DNA of 32,367 bases from a virus: positions 1 to 32,367 of the IMG/VR virus record IMGVR_UViG_3300036045_000047; one strand, written 5' to 3'. Position numbers and translations under genes: made by a program. The notes under the pieces were generated by a model, which was not told the origin of the DNA, made no database searches, and worked only from the letters and a program-made list of their open reading frames with translations. Below, piece by piece: positions 22,725 to 29,924 of the stretch. Numbering within the stretch: the first letter of the stretch is position 1; every line of letters starts with the position of its first letter.

Positions 22725-24053
22725 CTACTTATCTTCCCGAATTCGGACGAAGGTTGGGTGCCATAGGCTCGGCTTGCCGTCGGTCTCGATCTCCTCGAAG
22801 TAGCGGACCTCCATGGTCTTGCCGATCATCTCGTCCCGCTTCTCCCAGAACTCGTCCACCTCGTCGGCGTCGTAGCCGGAGCCAACCCCGACTGGGTGGC
22901 CACGCAGGCTGATGATGAAGCATCCGAGCTTGCCGGTGCGCTTCCCGGTCGTGCTCTGCTCGTAGCCGATGATCTCGAAGTCGCCGGTCTCGAACTCCTT
23001 CACCTTGACGAGGGTGTTCTGCTTGAGGGTCGTCCGCTTCCAGGCGTAGCCGGCCTCGGGGTCCTTGAGCATGGCGCCCTCGTAGCCGTCGACCAGGAAC
23101 TGACGGTTCAGCTCCTTGGCCCGCTTGCCGTCCTCGATGTGGTGGCTGTCGACGATCTGGATGACCCCAGGGCAGCGCTCCATGAAGAACTGGAGGTCCG
23201 CGTACCTGCTCTTGTACGGCTTGACGGTCTGCTGCTCGGCCCACTCCTTGGCGGTCATGACGTCCCAGAGGTTCAGGGTGAGTTCCTGGGACTCCTTGAT
23301 CTTCAGGAGACCCTTCTCGGTGGACTCGTCGAGCTTCTCGGTGGTCGCGATCGACATGATCTTCTTGAGCTTCCAGCCGTGCCGGTAGATCTCGCCGTCG
23401 AACACGTAGCCGCGAAAGTCCCGGAGGGCCCGGCTGATCTTCTCGACCACGATCGGGTTCTTGACGGGCTTGCCGCTCCTGGTCATGATGGTTGCGGAGC
23501 CGTCCTCGTTGATGAAGGTCACGCACCGGAAGCCGTCGAGCTTCGGCTGGCAGATCTTCGGGTAGGTGATGTCCTTCTCGAGGTCCTCGGGAAGCTCGTT
23601 CGGGGCCAGCATGACGTCGAACTCGGGGATCAGGTTCTTGTGGACGGAGTTGACGAGCTTGCCGTCGACCCCGATGGCCTCGCGGAAGAGGATCTTGGAC
23701 AGGATCTTAGCCTCGCCGTCGGTGCAGCCCTTGAAGAAGTTCTCGGCGAGCGAGATCGCGGCGTGGCCGGTCACCTGGCGGGTGGACAGCTGGTCGGCCA
23801 CGTCCAGGAACCAGTCAACGATCCAGCGCTTGCGGAGGGGCGGCTCGAAGTCGCTGTGCTTCGGCTCGACGTTGACGGTCCGGCGGGTCACGTAGTAGTT
23901 GACCTGCGGGTTGAGCGCGTACTCGAGGAGCACTTTGCAGTCGTCGCTGGCCTCGGCCAGCAGGGCCTTCTTCTCGAGCGTCTTGGTCGTCGCCGAGACC
24001 TTGTTAAAGAACTCCACGAACGTGGTGTCCGGCACCCTGATCCTGTCGGTCAT
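22725..24053 (-). CDS. ATP-dependent DNA ligase
   Basis: This enzyme seals nicks in phage DNA replication, repair and recombination, forming a ligase-AMP intermediate. The 442-residue protein shows the nucleotidyltransferase motifs in order. Motif I is QPKLDGFR with adenylated K171, then SGKP, VFDGEI (motif III), YEGAMLK (motif IV) and LVKVK (motif V). An OB-fold domain follows, ending near the C-terminus. The 165-residue helical N-terminal domain places the lysine much as in T4 DNA ligase and unlike the short T7 type. ATG 24053 is chosen because it overlaps the upstream stop (ATGA); sequence further upstream in frame is a shadow. It belongs to the operon read from 25117. Confidence 0.92.
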   Translation of the reverse strand: MTDRIRVPDTTFVEFFNKVSATTKTLEKKALLAEASDDCKVLLEYALNPQVNYYVTRRTVNVEPKHSDFEPPLRKRWIVDWFLDVADQLSTRQVTGHAAISLAENFFKGCTDGEAKILSKILFREAIGVDGKLVNSVHKNLIPEFDVMLAPNELPEDLEKDITYPKICQPKLDGFRCVTFINEDGSATIMTRSGKPVKNPIVVEKISRALRDFRGYVFDGEIYRHGWKLKKIMSIATTEKLDESTEKGLLKIKESQELTLNLWDVMTAKEWAEQQTVKPYKSRYADLQFFMERCPGVIQIVDSHHIEDGKRAKELNRQFLVDGYEGAMLKDPEAGYAWKRTTLKQNTLVKVKEFETGDFEIIGYEQSTTGKRTGKLGCFIISLRGHPVGVGSGYDADEVDEFWEKRDEMIGKTMEVRYFEEIETDGKPSLWHPTFVRIREDK

Positions 24054-24310
24054 GCGAGTCCCTTCGTGAGCTTGTCGAGGTTGTCGAGCGCCTCGCGCTC
24101 GATGTAGGAGACCAGCGTGACCGCTGACCCTGGTTTGTCGTTCCACATCTTGACGTACGGGATCGAGCCTTCCGGAGCTTGAAACTCCACGGTTCGGTTG
24201 TCGCCCGGCTGGAGCACGAAGTCCTTGGCGGACACGTGGACGGAGACGCCCTCCTCGCGGACCAGCACCGTCATCGGGACCTTCTTGTCGTTCAGCACGA
24301 ATACTTGCAT
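24050..24310 (-). CDS. Small hypothetical beta protein
   Basis: This 86-residue protein has a strand-rich first half (MQVFVLNDKKVPMTVLV) and a Gly/Pro turn (QPGDNRTVEF), ending in a helix (ALDNLDKLTKG). I know no family for it. The start overlaps the RNase H stop (TGATG) and the stop overlaps the ligase start (ATGA). It is therefore locked between two DNA-processing genes and may help one of them, which is inference. Confidence 0.65.
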   Translation of the reverse strand: MQVFVLNDKKVPMTVLVREEGVSVHVSAKDFVLQPGDNRTVEFQAPEGSIPYVKMWNDKPGSAVTLVSYIEREALDNLDKLTKGLA

Positions 24311-24855
24311 CAGAAACCTTCTACCACCATCCCGGTGACCTTGTCTAGCGGCTCCTTGCCCTCGCCCACGTAGCGGGCTAGGCATGCCAGCTGGTCGGCC
24401 GCCTCGTTGCCTTCCACCCCGGTGTGCCCACGGACATGCTTGAACCGGATAGACGGCTTCTCGTCGTGCAGCTGGTGGGCGTACTTGATCAGGTCGACGT
24501 AGGAGATCGTCCTCCCCTCGACGGTTCGGTAGTTAGACGCCTCCCAGCGCCTGCGGTAGCCGCTGACGGCGTTGATGGAGTACTCGCTGTCCGAGACGAT
24601 GAGGGTAGGCTCGTCGGGACGGGCCATCCGCATTGCGTACACGAGCGCGATCAGCTCGGCGAGCTGGTTGGTGCCGTCACCGTAGCCGCAGCGTTTGACC
24701 TCCAGGTAGCCGAACCCGCCGCAGGTCGCGCACGACGCCACCGCGTGGTCAGGTGATCCCTGGCAGGCGAGGCAGCACATCCGGGCCACGACGGCCCACC
24801 CGCACTTCCCGCTCTTGGTCGAGCTGGACCCGTCTGTGAAGAGGACGGAGGTCAG
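24310..24855 (-). CDS. rnhA: RNase HI with a cysteine-rich insertion and a CTG start
   Basis: This enzyme degrades RNA in RNA-DNA hybrids such as replication primers. Starting at GTG 24789 would drop the first active-site strand. The frame runs further upstream and reads LTSVLFTDGSSS from CTG 24855, restoring catalytic D8 in TDGS. The other residues are E67 (NQLAELIAL), D89 (IVSDSEYS) and D154 (GNEAADQLA), with H144 in RGHTG. No ATG, GTG or TTG lies before D8, and the CTG overlaps the upstream stop as CTGA. Between strands 2 and 3 an insertion carries C28-x2-C31 and C42-x2-C45, likely a zinc ribbon. The total is 181 residues, slightly longer than the usual 150-160. Confidence 0.85.
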   Translation of the reverse strand: MTSVLFTDGSSSTKSGKCGWAVVARMCCLACQGSPDHAVASCATCGGFGYLEVKRCGYGDGTNQLAELIALVYAMRMARPDEPTLIVSDSEYSINAVSGYRRRWEASNYRTVEGRTISYVDLIKYAHQLHDEKPSIRFKHVRGHTGVEGNEAADQLACLARYVGEGKEPLDKVTGMVVEGF

Positions 24856-25067
24856 GCGACTTCCTGGTCTTCCTGCTGGCGATCGTCCATGCGCTCGACC
24901 GTGTCGCGGATGCTGCGGGTGCGGGCCAGGATGGCGCTTGTGCCGAGGAACCGGCGAACCTTGCTCTTGAGGTAGCCTTGGATCCGGTCGCTGAAGCGGA
25001 TCAGGAGCAGGGACCCGACCAGGTCGATCGTCCAGGCGATGAGCATTCCGTAGAAAATCTTGTCCAT
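24852..25067 (-). CDS. Small single-pass membrane protein, first gene of the - strand operon
   Basis: This 71-residue protein has one transmembrane helix (FYGMLIAWTIDLVGSLLLI, about residues 5-23). A basic amphipathic region and an acidic Gln-rich tail follow. ATG 25067 has GGAGG 4-5 nt upstream and is the first start after the promoter at 25089-25117. The function is unknown; small early membrane proteins of phages often affect host physiology. Confidence 0.65.
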   Translation of the reverse strand: MDKIFYGMLIAWTIDLVGSLLLIRFSDRIQGYLKSKVRRFLGTSAILARTRSIRDTVERMDDRQQEDQEVA

Positions 25068-25088
25068 GTGACCTCCAAAAGTAGATCC

Positions 25089-25117
25089 AGGATACAGCCT
25101 AGGTGGCGCCAGGTCAA
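25089..25117 (-). promoter_or_regulatory. Early promoter TTGACC-N17-TATCCT (copy 2)
   Basis: On the - strand TTGACC (25117-25112) and TATCCT (25094-25089) are 17 bp apart, identical in both hexamers to the promoter at 22493-22465. It is back to back with the + strand promoter beginning at 25120 and drives the membrane protein, RNase H and ligase genes. Confidence 0.8.
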
Positions 25118-25119
25118 GT

Positions 25120-25148
25120 TTGTTTTCTCGGGAGGGTCGTGGTATCAA
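25120..25148 (+). promoter_or_regulatory. Divergent + strand promoter TTGTTT-N17-TATCAA
   Basis: TTGTTT (25120-25125) and TATCAA (25143-25148) are separated by 17 bp and lie 20 nt before the ATG at 25168. The -35 is only 2 bp from the -35 of the opposite promoter. The match to consensus is moderate. Confidence 0.5.
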
Positions 25149-25167
25149 ACCTCTTGGAGGATCCCTG

Positions 25168-25473
25168 ATGTCCAAGAAGAAGAACGAGTTCCTGTCCCGC
25201 AAGGACCGCCGGCATTACAGCCGCCTGATCGCCAGCAAGCTCGAGACCTTGGGGGTCAAGGACCAGCTCGACTGGGTCCAGTTCAAGACCCGTACTGGCC
25301 AGCTGGTCACCAAGAGGTACGTGGACGAGGCCGGCAAGCTGGTCTTCGAGGGCGGGATCGGCAAGCTCTCCAACCCGGCCCGCAACCTGGTCCGGCGCCT
25401 CCGCCGGCTCCCGCGCGACGTGGTCCAGACCTTCCTGACCGCCAAGGTGGGGCAGGACAAGGCTTCCCAGTGA
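25168..25473 (+). CDS. Small basic hypothetical protein
   Basis: This 101-residue, strongly basic protein begins MSKKKNEFLSRKDRRHYSR and later has an Arg-rich helix (LVRRLRRLPRDVV). Such charge suggests nucleic-acid binding, but no family is recognised. ATG 25168 is chosen because GGAGG at 25156-25160 precedes it; a possible start at 25120 would fall in the promoter. The stop overlaps the next start as GTGA. Confidence 0.65.
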   Translation: MSKKKNEFLSRKDRRHYSRLIASKLETLGVKDQLDWVQFKTRTGQLVTKRYVDEAGKLVFEGGIGKLSNPARNLVRRLRRLPRDVVQTFLTAKVGQDKASQ

Positions 25474-25826
25474 TCGACCTCGAGTTTGCGGAGAGGTCCC
25501 GGCCGAGCCTTGGAAAGGTTCGGAGCCTGATCGGAGTCGACGAGTCCGAGGAGATCACGTTCGTGTCCTCCATCCCGTGCCTGTATCAGGGCTGGGAGGC
25601 TGACCCGTGGGCCTACGTGGTCAAGGACGGCTCGATGAATCGATACCTCCTCATGTCGGACCATGGGAGCTGGTACTTGGCCGACGAGTACGACCTTCGG
25701 AACCTCACCAAGCTCTACGCGGAGGTTGGCCAGGTCGCCATCAAGGCCCTGATCGAGCTGACCGAGGGGTCCGCCCAGGACGCGGCCAAGCTGCGCGAGT
25801 CCAAGGAGCGAGATGGCCAAGCATAA
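25470..25826 (+). CDS. Hypothetical protein of 118 residues
   Basis: I do not recognise this protein. It has a mixed strand/helix first part with aromatic patches (CLYQGWEADPWAYVV, YLLMSDHGSWYLADEYD) and a C-terminal helix (QVAIKALIELTEG). The start is GTG 25470, overlapping the upstream stop as GTGA; the longer open frame upstream only shadows the previous gene. It overlaps the start of the CYTH gene by 14 nt. Confidence 0.65.
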   Translation: MIDLEFAERSRPSLGKVRSLIGVDESEEITFVSSIPCLYQGWEADPWAYVVKDGSMNRYLLMSDHGSWYLADEYDLRNLTKLYAEVGQVAIKALIELTEGSAQDAAKLRESKERDGQA

Positions 25827-26409
25827 GGAGATCGAGGTCAAGTGGTCGGCCGACCACGTCGCCCGTCGCGCCTTCAACCGCAAGGCCAAGGCTCTGTTCA
25901 AGAACCTGCGGGTTCGGCACAGGCTCCAGCGGGTGTCGGGCCCCGACATGTACTTCTCGGACGGCAGCGGTCGCACCGTCCGGGTACGTCGCTCGAACGA
26001 GCTGTTCGAGCTGACCTCCAAGATGAGGCTCCACCAGAAGAGCATCACGGTCCGCAAGGAGGTCAACGTCCGGTTGTCCGACCGCCAGTCGCCGGACGAC
26101 GTCGTGGCCCTCTTGGGGATGCTCGGCTTCTACAAGGAGTTCTCGATCGTCAAGGACTGCGACATCTACACGGTCCCGGGGCCCGACAGGTCTCATGTTA
26201 CCCTGGTCTGGTATCGGGTCCACAACAAGGAGAAGGGCAACCGCACCTTCGTCGAGGTGGAGGTTGAAGGCCTGCCGCGCCGGAAGAGCATGAAGGTGCT
26301 CCGCGAGTGGTCGTCCTACCTCAGGGATGACTTCGGGCTCGACGATCGCCACGTGAGCGACCTCTCTCTTTACGAGATCTACAGCGGAAGGAAGTACCTC
26401 AGCGCATGA
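25813..26409 (+). CDS. CYTH / triphosphate tunnel metalloenzyme-like protein
   Basis: CYTH proteins hydrolyse triphosphates (thiamine triphosphate, tripolyphosphate) or act as class IV adenylyl cyclases inside an eight-strand tunnel. The 198-residue product starts with the signature ExExK (E6-I-E8-V-K10). It continues with the expected alternating basic and acidic strands: TVRVRR, FELTSKMRL, SITVRKEVNVRL, then VTLVWYRV and FVEVEVEG. A helix and GFYKEFSIVK lie in the middle, as in family members. AGGAG precedes the ATG. The substrate cannot be told from sequence. In a phage early operon with dUTPase it may act on nucleotides or on a signalling nucleotide (inference). Confidence 0.8.
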   Translation: MAKHKEIEVKWSADHVARRAFNRKAKALFKNLRVRHRLQRVSGPDMYFSDGSGRTVRVRRSNELFELTSKMRLHQKSITVRKEVNVRLSDRQSPDDVVALLGMLGFYKEFSIVKDCDIYTVPGPDRSHVTLVWYRVHNKEKGNRTFVEVEVEGLPRRKSMKVLREWSSYLRDDFGLDDRHVSDLSLYEIYSGRKYLSA

Positions 26410-27191
26410 ACGACCTGACCAGGCAGGCTGTGGCCCTGAGTCCGCGACTGCTCGACGTCATCAGGACGGCAAAGCGGGATGGGATCCTGAGGGCGATGCC
26501 CCAGGAGTGCTTGAGGTACAACCACGTCCGGGCCGGTGAGTCCTACGATGTAGTTGAAGCGGGCCCGAGGGAGAACGGCCACTACGACGTCGAGGGGCTG
26601 ACGTCATGCGACGTGGTTGGGTATTGGCAGCTGCGCTGGTGGCACCCGGGCGACGTCTGGGCCCTGATCGGCGGGACGGCGCGGTGGGTCCTCGAGACCA
26701 TCGACCTGTTCGGGCCAAGGAGGCTGCTGCGTCACGCCAGCGAGTGGCGCAACCTCGCGAGCTGGGTCGTGGCCACCTGGCCGCTTACGACCTGGCAGCA
26801 GGGCTGGGTGTGGACCATCGACCCTCTATCTGTCATGGCCGACGAGGCCGCGTACGACGTAGCCGAGGAGACCGTGGAGGAGCGGCGCCCGCCGGTCAAC
26901 CATCCGATCCTCCGGACTCGGGCCATCGAGGAGGTCCGCGCTAGGGTTCGTCCCACCATCACCCGCGAGCAGGTCCTTGCCTACATGGCCGACCAGAGCT
27001 ACGTCCAGGTCGACGAGTACATGTGGGTCTCGAGCGTCGACCCGACCGTCTTCGTGTTCGACGAGGCTCGGTGGCCGTTCGACATGAAGGACGGCTGGTC
27101 CTACCGAGCGCTCGAGCACGTTCTTGGGTACTGGTACGGGATCATGGTACACCAGGGCGGCAGGGAACCCGTGGTTCGGATCGACGGCTAA
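26406..27191 (+). CDS. Hypothetical tryptophan-rich protein
   Basis: This 261-residue protein has an unusual number of Trp and Arg residues (GYWQLRWWHPGDVWALIGG, WQQGWVWTI, MWVSSVD). It has no signal peptide and no clear membrane helix. The C-terminal part (about residues 180-255) alternates helices with aromatic strands. No family is recognised. The start overlaps the CYTH stop (ATGA), so the two are co-translated. It is the last gene before the dUTPase promoter. Confidence 0.65.
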   Translation: MNDLTRQAVALSPRLLDVIRTAKRDGILRAMPQECLRYNHVRAGESYDVVEAGPRENGHYDVEGLTSCDVVGYWQLRWWHPGDVWALIGGTARWVLETIDLFGPRRLLRHASEWRNLASWVVATWPLTTWQQGWVWTIDPLSVMADEAAYDVAEETVEERRPPVNHPILRTRAIEEVRARVRPTITREQVLAYMADQSYVQVDEYMWVSSVDPTVFVFDEARWPFDMKDGWSYRALEHVLGYWYGIMVHQGGREPVVRIDG

Positions 27192-27193
27192 CA

Positions 27194-27233
27194 CCACGTG
27201 GTATAGTAGGGTTGCAGGATGACCCTACGGAGG
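27194..27233 (+). promoter_or_regulatory. dUTPase promoter and leader: palindrome, -10, hairpin and ribosome site
   Basis: The 8-bp palindrome CCACGTGG (27194-27201) abuts a -10-like TATAGT (27202-27207); no good -35 is visible. Immediately after, GTAGGGT and ACCCTAC (27206-27212 and 27222-27228) form a 7-bp hairpin, directly followed by the Shine-Dalgarno GGAGG (27229-27233), 8 nt before GTG 27242. The palindrome is a candidate operator. Confidence 0.55.
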
Positions 27234-27241
27234 ATACCCGG

Positions 27242-27715
27242 GTGCAAGAGATCGACGTGAAGGTGGCCAAGTGCCGCGACGGGGCCGTGGTCCCCAGCTA
27301 CCAGACGGCCGGCGCGGCCGGCTTCGACTTCTACGCGACCGAGGACGTCATCATCCCGCCCGGCCACACGACCCTCGTCAAGACTGGGCTCAAGTTCGAG
27401 ATCCCGGAAGGGTACGAGATCCAGGTGAGGCCCCGCTCCGGGCTCAGTCTCAAGACCAAGATGCGGGTCGCGAACTCGCCCGGTACCATCGACTCCGACT
27501 ACCGCGACGAGGTTGGGATCATCGTCGAGAACATCGCCCCGTCCCAGTACGGAGCTTCTCCTGCCCAGTACGAGGCCACCATCATCAAGGTGAAGGCCGG
27601 AGACCGGATCGCCCAGGGGATCCTGGCCGAGGTGATCCGCGCGAGGTTCCAGCAGACCTTCGAGGATCTCTCCGAGACCGCCCGCAAGGGTGGCTTCGGG
27701 AGCACGGGAGCCTGA
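27242..27715 (+). CDS. dut: dUTPase
   Basis: This trimeric enzyme hydrolyses dUTP to dUMP and pyrophosphate, limiting uracil incorporation and feeding thymidylate synthesis. All five motifs are present in the 157-residue product: AGFDFYA (1), PRSGLS (2), GTIDSDYRDEVG (3), RIAQGIL (4) and RKGGFGSTG (5). In motif 3 the usual GE after the Tyr is replaced by RDE. The catalytic Asp should be one of the two in IDSDY. The start is GTG 27242 with GGAGG at 8 nt. It is followed closely by an exonuclease gene. Confidence 0.93.
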   Translation: MQEIDVKVAKCRDGAVVPSYQTAGAAGFDFYATEDVIIPPGHTTLVKTGLKFEIPEGYEIQVRPRSGLSLKTKMRVANSPGTIDSDYRDEVGIIVENIAPSQYGASPAQYEATIIKVKAGDRIAQGILAEVIRARFQQTFEDLSETARKGGFGSTGA

Positions 27716-27718
27716 CCG

Positions 27719-28306
27719 GTGCGGTACCTGGCCCTCGACACCGAGACCGGTGGCCTTACGCCCGCGAAGTCCGACCTCCTGACCGCGTTCTTCATCGTCC
27801 TGGACGAGGAGTTGTACCCCACGGGAGACTGGCTCGACCTCAAGCTCAAGCCGGCCGGCAACCTGCCGGTCCGCGCGGACCCTGGAGCCCTCGCGGTCAA
27901 CAAGATCAACCTGGCGAAGCACGTCCAGGAGGCCATCACGTACGAGGAAGGTCAGAGCGGGCTCGTGAAGCTCGTCGAGGCGAACAAGCCGGCCGACCGG
28001 AAGCTCGTGGTGGTAGGCCAGAACGTGCCGTTCGACCTGAAGTTCATCCAGGCGTACCTGATGCGACCCCTCCAGTGGTACCAGTGGTGCGACCAGGAAG
28101 TCGTCGACACCTACAAGCTCGCCCAGCGGCTGCGCGGTCGCGGTCTCCTGCCCGGAATCCCGGACCTGAAGCTCGAGACGATGGCGAACTACCTTGGGAT
28201 CCCGCAGGCGTCTGCCCACAACGCCAGGAACGACACCCTGATGACCGTCCTGGTGCTCCGCGAGTTGCGCAGGATCGAGAAAACGGCTAACTTAACGCTA
28301 AGTTAA
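27719..28306 (+). CDS. DnaQ-like 3'-5' exonuclease (DEDDh type)
   Basis: The 195-residue protein has the three Exo motifs. Exo I is ALDTETGG (D7, E9), Exo II is GQNVPFDLKF (D106), and Exo III is AHNARNDT (H167, D172), so it is of the His-containing DEDDh class. It is a stand-alone nuclease without a polymerase domain. Roles in proofreading, DNA degradation or RNA trimming are all possible. The GTG start lies 3 nt after the dUTPase stop, indicating coupling. The last codons form a palindrome that may be an operator for the next promoter. Confidence 0.88.
   Translation: MRYLALDTETGGLTPAKSDLLTAFFIVLDEELYPTGDWLDLKLKPAGNLPVRADPGALAVNKINLAKHVQEAITYEEGQSGLVKLVEANKPADRKLVVVGQNVPFDLKFIQAYLMRPLQWYQWCDQEVVDTYKLAQRLRGRGLLPGIPDLKLETMANYLGIPQASAHNARNDTLMTVLVLRELRRIEKTANLTLS
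28288..28305 (+). promoter_or_regulatory. AT-rich palindrome, candidate operator
   Basis: TAACTTA-ACGC-TAAGTTA has perfect 7-bp arms and lies within the last codons of the exonuclease gene, ending 9 bp before the -35 of the next promoter. Its AT content stands out in this sequence. A weak terminator is the alternative. Confidence 0.5.
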
Positions 28307-28314
28307 CAAGCCTG

Positions 28315-28342
28315 TTGACTTTAGCGGTCGGCGTGGTAACAT
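28315..28342 (+). promoter_or_regulatory. Sigma70-like promoter TTGACT-N16-TAACAT
   Basis: TTGACT (28315-28320) and TAACAT (28337-28342) are separated by 16 bp. The start codon of the DUF932 gene follows at 28365 with AGAGGT before it. The gene has its own terminator, so it is a single-gene transcription unit. Confidence 0.75.
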
Positions 28343-28364
28343 TGATCCAAGAGGTCAGATAATC

Positions 28365-29165
28365 ATGACGAACCCCGTTTTCCAAACCCAAGCCAAGCCC
28401 ACCTTGAAGCCGACCTACCAGTTCGCTTCCACCCAGGAGCTGATCGGCAGCCTCCAGGGCAGCGGCTGGTACCCGGTCGAGACCAAGGTCGCGGCTGCGC
28501 GCTCCAAGTCCAACGCCGGTTTCCAGCGGCACATCGTGCAGCTCCACAACGACTCCTTCCCGGAGATCCCGGGGATGACCGGCGAGAACAAGTCCCGCGT
28601 CCAGATCGCGGTCATGAACAGCCATGACGGCTCCACGGCCCTCCGGATGATGCTCGGCTTCCTCCGGTTCGCATGCCTGAACGGCGTCATCGCCGGCACC
28701 GGGCTCCGCGAGTTCCGCGCGATCCATACCGGCAGCCTCCGCGACAAGCTCGCGGTCGGCGTCGAGTACATGACGGGCGGCATCGACGACCTCGTCAAGA
28801 CGATGCAGCATCTCCAGGGCACGACCTTCTCCAAGGAGAACCTCGACGTCCTCGTCAAGACGCTCGTCGACGAGCGCCTCCGCAACGCGAACGTCGTGGA
28901 AGGTTCCGTGGACTACGGCTCGGCCCTCCAGGTGCGTCGCAACCAGGACACCAACGAGGACGCCTTCACGGTGTTCAACCGGCTCCAGGAGTCGCTCATG
29001 CGCGGCGGCATCCACTACCGCGCGGTGCGCCGGACCCTGGACCTGGACGGCAAGGTGGTCTCCGAGGAGGTCCGCAACGCGACCACGAGGAAGCTCAGCT
29101 CCATCCCGCAGGCCGTCCGTCTCAACACCCTGGCGTACGACCTCGCGGTCAAGCTTGCAGCCTGA
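28365..29165 (+). CDS. DUF932 family protein
   Basis: This 266-residue protein has the look of the DUF932 (phage/plasmid-like) family: an N-terminal helix, then RSKSNAGFQRHIVQLH, a strand pair leading to VAVMNSHDGSTALRMMLGFLRFACLNG, and a helical C-terminal half. Here the strand reads IAVMNSH and the conserved FACLNG is present. The family is widespread in phages and plasmids and its function is not settled. It has its own promoter, palindrome and terminator, suggesting early, strong and regulated expression. Confidence 0.8.
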   Translation: MTNPVFQTQAKPTLKPTYQFASTQELIGSLQGSGWYPVETKVAAARSKSNAGFQRHIVQLHNDSFPEIPGMTGENKSRVQIAVMNSHDGSTALRMMLGFLRFACLNGVIAGTGLREFRAIHTGSLRDKLAVGVEYMTGGIDDLVKTMQHLQGTTFSKENLDVLVKTLVDERLRNANVVEGSVDYGSALQVRRNQDTNEDAFTVFNRLQESLMRGGIHYRAVRRTLDLDGKVVSEEVRNATTRKLSSIPQAVRLNTLAYDLAVKLAA

Positions 29166-29218
29166 CGGATCAGGCTGATCAGGTCTGACGGCGCACGAAG
29201 CGTCGAAGGACCGTTTCG

Positions 29219-29256
29219 GGCGGAGGAGCCAAACCCCCTGGTTCCTCCGCCTTTGT
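29219..29256 (+). terminator. Strong terminator after the DUF932 gene
   Basis: GGCGGAGGAGCC and GGTTCCTCCGCC form a 12-bp stem with one G-U pair around a 9-nt loop, followed by TTTGT. The next start codon (29257) immediately follows. A perfect 6-bp-arm palindrome, GATCAGGCTGATC, lies just upstream at 29168-29180. Confidence 0.75.
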
Positions 29257-29574
29257 ATGAAGAAAGTCTCGTCGGAAGTCCGGATAGTCAAGTTTGTCTC
29301 GGTGGTCATGGCAGCCTCGATGTACCTCAACGCGTTCCTGACGGCCCCGTACCTGGCGGCTGCGATCGCGATGCAGGCCGAGGGCTGGTTCGGCTTCCTG
29401 CTGTTCAGCCTCCTGAACATGATCATCACGGTCAAGGTTCACCAGCAGGCCAAGTTCATGGTCGCGCTCCACGGGACGGTCCTCGAGATCGAGAAGGATC
29501 GCCCGGACATCCAGGGCCGCGAGGCGACCTTCGAGGAGGCCAAGCGTCGCCTGGCGCAGCGTGGTATCATCTAG
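29257..29574 (+). CDS. Small membrane protein
   Basis: This 105-residue protein has two likely transmembrane helices (about residues 12-38 and 44-60) and a basic, helical C-terminus. It could be an inner-membrane protein of unknown role. Holin-like topology is conceivable, but no lysis gene is adjacent. The ATG directly follows the terminator T-run with no Shine-Dalgarno outside the hairpin, so translation from here is doubtful. ATG 29308 within the same frame is an alternative start. Confidence 0.6.
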   Translation: MKKVSSEVRIVKFVSVVMAASMYLNAFLTAPYLAAAIAMQAEGWFGFLLFSLLNMIITVKVHQQAKFMVALHGTVLEIEKDRPDIQGREATFEEAKRRLAQRGII

Positions 29575-29588
29575 CCGAGGAGGTCCGG

Positions 29589-29924
29589 ATGGCGCGGATC
29601 TATCGCTTCGAGGTTCAGGTCATCGAGACCATCCCGTCCCACGAGAGCTTCCCTGCCCTTGACGAGTACGGGGCGGTGATCGGCGCGTTCGCCCGCCTCC
29701 ATGGCGACCAGGTCCGAGGCTGGCTTGCCGGCGCCGACACCCCGGTAGCCCTCAAGGTCACGACCGGCGATGGGTTCTGGTTCACCCCCAGGATCGCCAA
29801 CGACGGGCTCGTGAGCCACGCGGTAGTGTCAGAGCGCAAGCTGGGCCCGATGTCCGTCCGGGTGACCGCCGCCGAGGAGGAGAACATCCCGACGGACAGC
29901 TCCGACCCGTTCGAGGTGCGCTGA
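29589..29924 (+). CDS. Hypothetical protein before the ClpP-like protease
   Basis: This 111-residue protein is strand-rich in the first part (IYRFEVQVIETI) and contains VALKVTTGDGFWFTPRI and MSVRVTAAEEE. There is no known family. GAGGAGG precedes the ATG. The stop overlaps the start of the protease gene (TGATG), so the two products are probably made together. Confidence 0.7.
   Translation: MARIYRFEVQVIETIPSHESFPALDEYGAVIGAFARLHGDQVRGWLAGADTPVALKVTTGDGFWFTPRIANDGLVSHAVVSERKLGPMSVRVTAAEEENIPTDSSDPFEVR

Noticed and set aside
22896-24107. 403-codon + strand open frame over the ligase
   Set aside because: The opposite strand has all ligase motifs; this frame is Leu/Val/Asp-rich without any domain.
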